NCBI RefSeq assembly: GCF_002906655.1
Contig: NZ_CP025794.1
Coordinates: 2,728,001 to 2,792,000, forward strand
Direction: 5' to 3'
DNA: 64,000 nt
Source of the DNA: Vibrio hyugaensis
GTDB taxonomy: Bacteria; Pseudomonadota; Gammaproteobacteria; Enterobacterales; Vibrionaceae
Positions 59,253-64,000 of the stretch are shown here, piece by piece; within the stretch, counting starts at the first letter, position 1, and each line of letters begins with the position of its first letter. A program made the position numbers and the translations under genes. A model generated the notes under the pieces. The model made no database searches. It had not been told where the DNA came from and saw nothing but the letters and a program-made list of their open reading frames with translations.

Positions 59253-61043
59253 ATGTCTAAACCACTAGCTATTACGGATGTGGTCCTTCGTGACGCCCAT
59301 CAATCACTGTTTGCTACGCGTATGCGTATCGAAGATATGCTGCCTATCGCAGCGGAATTGGACAAAGTTGGTTACTGGTCATTAGAGACCTGGGGCGGCG
59401 CAACTTTTGATTCTTGTATTCGATTTCTGGGAGAAGACCCATGGGAGCGTCTACGTGAGTTAAAAAAAGCAATGCCAAACACGCCGATGCAAATGCTACT
59501 TCGTGGTCAAAACCTTTTAGGATACCGCCATTATGCTGATGACGTAGTAGAGAAGTTTGTTGAGCGTGCACACGTTAACGGGATGGATGTGTTCCGTATT
59601 TTCGACGCAATGAATGACGTACGAAACTTTCAAACGGCTGTTAAGGCTGCTGTGGATGTTGGTGCACATGCTCAGGGTACGCTGTCTTACACGACCAGCC
59701 CAGTGCATAACACAGAGACGTGGGTGGATTTAGCAAAACGCTTAGAAGACCTCGGTTGTCACTCTCTGTGTATCAAAGACATGTCTGGTTTGCTCAAGCC
59801 TTATGAAGCAGAAGAGCTGATCACTCGTATCAAAGCATCCTGTGATGTGCCACTAGCGCTTCACTGTCATGCAACGACGGGGTTATCAACGGCGACTGCT
59901 GTGAAGGCCGTAGAAGCCGGAATTGATATCCTTGATACCGCGATCTCTTCAATGAGTTGTACTTATGGCCATACGCCGACAGAAACTGTGGTAGCTATGT
60001 TGCAAGGTACAGAGCGTGATACCAACTTAAAACTGGACCAAATTGAGCCTATTGCGGCTTACTTCCGTGAAGTGCGCAAGAAGTACGCGAAATGGGAAGG
60101 GCAATTGAAAGGGGTGGATTCTCGTATCCTCATTGCTCAGGTTCCTGGTGGCATGTTAACTAACATGGAAGGCCAACTTAAAGAACAAGGGGCGGCAGAC
60201 CGTCTTGATGAAGTTCTGGAAGAGATCCCACGCGTGCGTGAAGATCTTGGTTTTATACCCCTAGTAACACCAACCTCTCAGATCGTCGGCACTCAAGCCG
60301 TTATTAACGTGCTGACAGGTGAACGTTATAAGAGCATCACGAAAGAAACCGCAGGCTTACTAAAAGGCGAATACGGTGCAGCACCTGCCGCATTGAACGC
60401 AGATCTGCAAGCAAAAGTACTTGATGGAAAAGAGGCGATCACGTGTCGTCCTGCTGATCTATTGAAACCTGAAATGGAGACTCTCACTGTCGATTTGATG
60501 GAGAAAGCACAGTCTGATGGTATCAAGTTGGCAAGTGAGCGTTTGGATGACGTATTGACGTATGCTTTGTTCCCTCAAGTTGGTCTCAAATTCCTTAAGA
60601 ACCGTGACAACCCAGATGCGTTTGAACCTGCTCCAACGCTAGAGTCAGCGAAACCAGCAGCTCCGGTAGCGCCAGTAGCAACCGGTGGTGTTGAGACTTA
60701 TAGCGTTCGTGTGGATGGCCAAGTGTACGAAGTGGAAGTCGGCCCACAAGGACAGTTGGCGTCTGTTACTCCAAATGCTTCAGCGGCTCCAGTACAACCA
60801 AGTGCTCCCGTAGCTCCAGCAAATACTTCTGCGGAAGCAGTACCAGCACCGCTTGCCGGTAACATCTTTAAAGTGAATGTTCAGCCAGGCGCTGAAGTGG
60901 CTGAAGGGGATGTTCTGCTTATCTTAGAAGCGATGAAGATGGAAACCGAAGTTCGCGCGGCTCGTGGTGGCGTAGTGCAAGAGCTGAATGTGAAAGAAGG
61001 TGATGCCGTTACTGTTGGTTCACCGCTTCTGAGCTTAGCATAA
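59253..61043 (+). CDS. oadA: Oxaloacetate decarboxylase, alpha subunit
   Basis: Carboxyltransferase and biotin-carrier subunit; decarboxylates oxaloacetate to pyruvate and passes CO2 to biotin. [17 protein letters not shown] at the N-terminus, metal-binding [10 protein letters not shown], a Pro/Ala linker from about 470 to 520, and biotinyl domain with Lys562 in EAMKMETEV. 596 residues. Between oadG (33 bases) and oadB (9 bases). Confidence 0.96.
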   Translation: MSKPLAITDVVLRDAHQSLFATRMRIEDMLPIAAELDKVGYWSLETWGGATFDSCIRFLGEDPWERLRELKKAMPNTPMQMLLRGQNLLGYRHYADDVVEKFVERAHVNGMDVFRIFDAMNDVRNFQTAVKAAVDVGAHAQGTLSYTTSPVHNTETWVDLAKRLEDLGCHSLCIKDMSGLLKPYEAEELITRIKASCDVPLALHCHATTGLSTATAVKAVEAGIDILDTAISSMSCTYGHTPTETVVAMLQGTERDTNLKLDQIEPIAAYFREVRKKYAKWEGQLKGVDSRILIAQVPGGMLTNMEGQLKEQGAADRLDEVLEEIPRVREDLGFIPLVTPTSQIVGTQAVINVLTGERYKSITKETAGLLKGEYGAAPAALNADLQAKVLDGKEAITCRPADLLKPEMETLTVDLMEKAQSDGIKLASERLDDVLTYALFPQVGLKFLKNRDNPDAFEPAPTLESAKPAAPVAPVATGGVETYSVRVDGQVYEVEVGPQGQLASVTPNASAAPVQPSAPVAPANTSAEAVPAPLAGNIFKVNVQPGAEVAEGDVLLILEAMKMETEVRAARGGVVQELNVKEGDAVTVGSPLLSLA

Positions 61044-61052
61044 GGGAGTATC

Positions 61053-62183
61053 ATGGACGGATTGATGACCTTATGGTCAGAAACAGGGATCGCGAACTTT
61101 GAGTTCGGCCAAATCTGTATGATGTTGGTTGGCTGTGCACTGCTGTTTTTGGCGATCAAAAAAGGCTTTGAGCCATTGTTGCTATTGCCTATTGGTTTTG
61201 GTGCCATCTTGGCTAACATTCCAAATGCAGGCTTTACTGACCCAGGTGGCTTGCTTTACTACGTGTATTACATCGGGATCGAATCAGGTGTCTTCCCACT
61301 CTTGATCTTCATGGGTGTCGGTGCGATGACGGACTTTGGTGCCCTAATTGCGAACCCGAAAACGTTGTGGTTAGGGGCCGCTGCTCAGTTTGGTATTTTT
61401 GCGACACTATTTGGCGCGATTTTACTCAACTACGTTCCTGGTATGGAATTCTCCATGGCAGATGCATCGTCTATCGCCATCATTGGTGGTGCAGATGGAC
61501 CTACGGCGATCTTCTTAGCAAGTAAGCTGTCTCCGGATCTACTTGGTGCGATCGCCGTTGCGGCATACAGCTACATGGCGTTGGTGCCGATTATCCAGCC
61601 ACCGATCATGAAAGCACTTACGACCAAAGAAGAGCGTCAAATTAAGATGGCTCAACTGCGTCACGTCGGTAAGTGGGAAAAAGTACTGTTCCCACTTGCT
61701 GTGTTGCTGATGACAATTCTGTTCCTGCCATCGGCTACACCTTTGGTTGGTATGTTCTGTTTAGGCAACTTGATGCGTGAAGCGGGTGTGGTGGATCGTT
61801 TATCCAAAACCGCTCAAAACGAGCTGATCAACATCGTGACCATCTTCTTAGGTCTTGGTGTCGGCTCTAAACTGCAAGCTGAACAGTTCTTGAATCTAGA
61901 AACACTTGGCATTCTGGGTTTAGGCGCAGTGGCATTCAGTATCGGTACTGGTGCAGGTGTTCTGATGGCGAAGCTTCTCAACAAGTTCTCGAAAGAAGAC
62001 ATCAACCCACTTATCGGTGCTGCGGGTGTTTCTGCGGTACCAATGGCAGCTCGTGTTGTGAACAAAGTTGGCTTAGAAGCGAACCCACAAAACTTCCTGT
62101 TGATGCATGCGATGGGACCAAACGTAGCCGGAGTGCTTGGTTCCGCAGTTGCGGCTGGTATCTTGCTAGCGCTGGTAGGCTAA
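61053..62183 (+). CDS. oadB: Oxaloacetate decarboxylase, beta subunit
   Basis: Inner-membrane subunit that decarboxylates carboxybiotin and exports two Na+. Several membrane helices; conserved [35 protein letters not shown] with the Na+-site Asp, and [14 protein letters not shown]. 376 residues (the oad family is about 376-433). A terminator hairpin lies downstream. Confidence 0.96.
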   Translation: MDGLMTLWSETGIANFEFGQICMMLVGCALLFLAIKKGFEPLLLLPIGFGAILANIPNAGFTDPGGLLYYVYYIGIESGVFPLLIFMGVGAMTDFGALIANPKTLWLGAAAQFGIFATLFGAILLNYVPGMEFSMADASSIAIIGGADGPTAIFLASKLSPDLLGAIAVAAYSYMALVPIIQPPIMKALTTKEERQIKMAQLRHVGKWEKVLFPLAVLLMTILFLPSATPLVGMFCLGNLMREAGVVDRLSKTAQNELINIVTIFLGLGVGSKLQAEQFLNLETLGILGLGAVAFSIGTGAGVLMAKLLNKFSKEDINPLIGAAGVSAVPMAARVVNKVGLEANPQNFLLMHAMGPNVAGVLGSAVAAGILLALVG

Positions 62184-62280
62184 TCGTCTTGTTCGATTTT
62201 TGGTGGATACGCTACGACATAGAATTATCCACCAATTTACAAATTGACGATTAACTTCGGTAAACAAAATGGTTTATAGT

Positions 62281-62309
62281 CAAAGGGATGCTTTCGCATC
62301 CCTTTTTGT
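62281..62309 (+). terminator. Terminator after oadB
   Basis: AAAGGGATGC and GCATCCCTTT pair around TTTC with T5 following. It also covers the ATG at 62288, so the next gene must start later. Confidence 0.85.
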
Positions 62310-62329
62310 TTTCTCGCAGGGAATGGGCT

Positions 62330-63280
62330 ATGGAACACAAACAGATAGTGATTACTAAGTTTGGCGATGCAGATGTTCTCGCCATTCAAACCGCACCAAC
62401 ACCCTCACCTCAAAAGGGTGAAATCCTCATAAAAGTCGCCTATTCAGGCATTAATCCCATCGATGTGAAAACGCGCGCGGGGTTAGGTTGGGCGGCCGCA
62501 CAAAATAAAGATAACCTTCCTTGGGTTCCGGGGTATGACGTTTCTGGCAAAGTGGCGTCTTGTGGTGAAGGGACGTCACGTTTTGAAGTCGGGGACGAGG
62601 TTGCTGGCTTCATTGGATTTCCAACTCGTGGTGGTGGTTACAGCCAATACCTTTGTGTTCCTGAATCAGCTCTTAGCCGCATTCCCAATTCAGTGACTTT
62701 AGAAGCTGCCGCTGCGCTTCCTCTGGCAGGGCAAACGGCGGCTCAAGCACTTAGCAAAGCGAATGTGACGGAAGGTGATCGCGTTTTAATTCTTGCTGGC
62801 GCTGGTGGTGTTGGGCATTTAGCCGTACAAATCGCCGTCGCGACAAAAGCGGAAGTCTTTACGACGTGCAGTGAGCGGAATTTAGACTATCTCGCGACAC
62901 TTGGAGCACATGCAGTGAACTATCAATTTGCGCCAGTGTCAGAACGTGTTGAAGATGTGGATGTTTTGATCGATCTTGTCGGTGGTGATGTCGCTTTAGA
63001 TGCTCTGAAATGCCTGACTGATAACGCCCGAGTGATCACCGTTCCGACCATAACGGCTGAGTTGATTTGTGAGAAAGCAAAACTGCTTGGTTTTGATGCC
63101 AGTGGCATGCTGGTGGAGCCGGATCGTGAACAGCTCGACACCTTACTTTATATGGTGGGGGTTGGCCTGCTAAAAACAGAAATTCAACATGTTTATCCGA
63201 TGAGCGAGGTTGTGGATGCCCACAGGCAAGTTGAATCCGGACGGACACGAGGCAAGGTATTGCTTGATATGACATGCTAG
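62330..63280 (+). CDS. Zinc-independent MDR-type NADP-dependent oxidoreductase
   Basis: Quinone-oxidoreductase-like member of the MDR superfamily. Cofactor fold VLILAGAGGVGHLAVQIAVA, substrate-domain motif VPGYDVSGKVASCGEGTSRF, and PLAGQTAAQAL. No zinc-binding Cys/His set is seen. Start ATG 62330 (MEHKQIVITKFGDAD), just beyond the oadB terminator; 316 residues. The exact substrate is not predictable; quinones or enones are typical. Its stop overlaps the next gene by 7 bases. Confidence 0.85.
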   Translation: MEHKQIVITKFGDADVLAIQTAPTPSPQKGEILIKVAYSGINPIDVKTRAGLGWAAAQNKDNLPWVPGYDVSGKVASCGEGTSRFEVGDEVAGFIGFPTRGGGYSQYLCVPESALSRIPNSVTLEAAAALPLAGQTAAQALSKANVTEGDRVLILAGAGGVGHLAVQIAVATKAEVFTTCSERNLDYLATLGAHAVNYQFAPVSERVEDVDVLIDLVGGDVALDALKCLTDNARVITVPTITAELICEKAKLLGFDASGMLVEPDREQLDTLLYMVGVGLLKTEIQHVYPMSEVVDAHRQVESGRTRGKVLLDMTC

Positions 63281-63735
63281 AGGCATTTAATGCTGCCTTT
63301 GAAAACTTAGCACTATGGTTTTCTGACTCCGCATTATGGGTGTTGTTCATTACTGGATTTCTTAGCGCGACCCTCTTGCCGGGGGGCTCTGAAGCTGGAT
63401 TGATCGCGACCCTCTCGTTAAATCAGTATTCCGTTACTTCCATCATTATTGTCGCCACGATTGGTAATACGCTTGGTGGATTGACCAACTATTGGCTTGG
63501 GCTTTGGATTCCAAATAAGACAAAAGATGAAAAACACGGCCATACGGCACTTAAGTGGCTGTCTAAGTATGGATATTGGGGATTGTTCTTTAGCTGGTTG
63601 CCTGTGATTGGTGACCCGCTATGTTTAGCGGCAGGATGGTTAAGGATGAAATTTCTGCCGTGTGTGGTTTTGATATTTTTAGGCAAAGCAGCAAGGTACT
63701 CCTTGTTAGCCGCCATTTATCTCGGTTTATTTTAA
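63274..63735 (+). CDS. yqaA: YqaA-family inner-membrane protein
   Basis: DedA/SNARE-associated-like (VTT) small membrane protein of unknown transport or lipid role. Four or so hydrophobic segments; LSATLLPGGSEAGLIATL and GNTLGGLTNYWLGLW, then WLPVIGDPLCLAAGWLRM, typical of the YqaA family. 153 residues. Start overlaps the preceding oxidoreductase stop (ATGCTAG), which suggests co-translation. Confidence 0.85.
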   Translation: MLEAFNAAFENLALWFSDSALWVLFITGFLSATLLPGGSEAGLIATLSLNQYSVTSIIIVATIGNTLGGLTNYWLGLWIPNKTKDEKHGHTALKWLSKYGYWGLFFSWLPVIGDPLCLAAGWLRMKFLPCVVLIFLGKAARYSLLAAIYLGLF

Positions 63736-63744
63736 GGAAAGCGC

Positions 63745-64000
63745 ATGAGAATGTTTTGGGTAAGCGCGTGTTCACTGTTGGTGATCACGGGCTGTGCATC
63801 AAACGCCCCAGTATCATCATTGCCTGATGGGGTTACTTTCGTTGAAGCGTCGAAAGCGGAAGAAGGCAAAGTTAAAATTCCATACCAGAAGTATCAACTA
63901 GACAACGGTTTAACGGTGATTCTGGCACCAGAGGACTCCGATCCACTTGTGCACGTTGATGTGACATACCATGTTGGTTCAGCACGAGAAGAAATTGGTA
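63745..64000 (+). CDS. M16-family peptidase lipoprotein (3' end outside window)
   Basis: The frame runs off the right edge: MRMFWVSACSLLVITGCASN has a lipobox (ITGC), so a lipoprotein, followed by YQKYQLDNGLTVILAPED and HVDVTYHVGSAREE, the start of a pitrilysin/M16 domain. The HxxEH zinc motif would lie beyond the window. AAGGAAA upstream of ATG 63745. Follows yqaA by 9 bases. Confidence 0.85.
   Translation, partial: MRMFWVSACSLLVITGCASNAPVSSLPDGVTFVEASKAEEGKVKIPYQKYQLDNGLTVILAPEDSDPLVHVDVTYHVGSAREEIG

Overview
The window is chromosomal DNA of a marine Vibrio, most likely of the Harveyi clade (V. harveyi, campbellii, parahaemolyticus, alginolyticus and relatives). The reasons are the gene order (serA-rpiA-fau-6S RNA-zapA-ygfB-ubiH-ubiI; rpoE-rseABC-lepA-lepB-rnc-era-recO-pdxJ-acpS; relA-mazG-pyrG-eno-ftsB-ispDF-truD-surE-pcm-nlpD-rpoS; recA-recX-alaS-lysC-csrA-tRNAs; oadGAB), the protein sequences, and a large tRNA-Arg(ACG) array. 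The species call is inference from memory of these families; no search was run.

Region by region. 1-10.9 kb: MscS channel (cut by the window edge), a YbaK-type deacylase, the divergent argO/argP pair, YggE, serine and pentose-phosphate genes, 6S RNA with fau, zapA, ygfB and the ubiquinone hydroxylases ubiH/ubiI, then a YtfK homologue. 10.9-15.6 kb: an intergenic region with a candidate small RNA, a second YbaK-type gene coupled to ygfZ, sdhE-ygfX, and convergent nadB. 16.1-25.4 kb: the sigma-E operon and a long run of housekeeping genes on the + strand. 25.4-36.3 kb: barA (-), then rlmD, relA, mazG, pyrG and eno. 36.5-45.8 kb: ftsB to rpoS, convergent mutS, pncC. 45.8-53.5 kb: LexA-controlled recA with recX, alaS, lysC, csrA, and nine tRNA genes (2 Ser-GCT, 7 Arg-ACG). 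58.9-64 kb: the sodium-pumping oxaloacetate decarboxylase operon, an MDR oxidoreductase, a YqaA-type membrane protein and the start of an M16 peptidase lipoprotein.

The accessory part is 53.6-58.5 kb, between the tRNA array and oadGAB. A tight four-gene minus-strand operon encodes an exported Asn/Ser/Asp-repeat protein, a small exported protein, a periplasmic C39-type cysteine protease with intact Cys-His-Asp, and a second exported protein. It is flanked by a convergent outer-membrane beta-barrel gene and a divergent VpsT/CsgD-like regulator. The layout resembles the Pseudomonas Fap functional-amyloid system (protease plus barrel plus exported fibre subunits), but the substrates look different: all three carry curlin-like Q-N motifs, and two carry a double-glycine motif (E-[AL]-R-G-G) about 40 residues from the start that the protease could cleave. 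This is the best candidate here for a little-described system, probably for extracellular matrix or fibre export.

Taken together the window is rich in global regulators: sigma-E with its anti-sigma system, RpoS, RelA and a YtfK homologue (stringent response), BarA and CsrA (one pathway), 6S RNA and RecA. The matrix-like operon's leader has three GGA motifs over the ribosome-binding site, which would fit control by the CsrA encoded 5 kb away.
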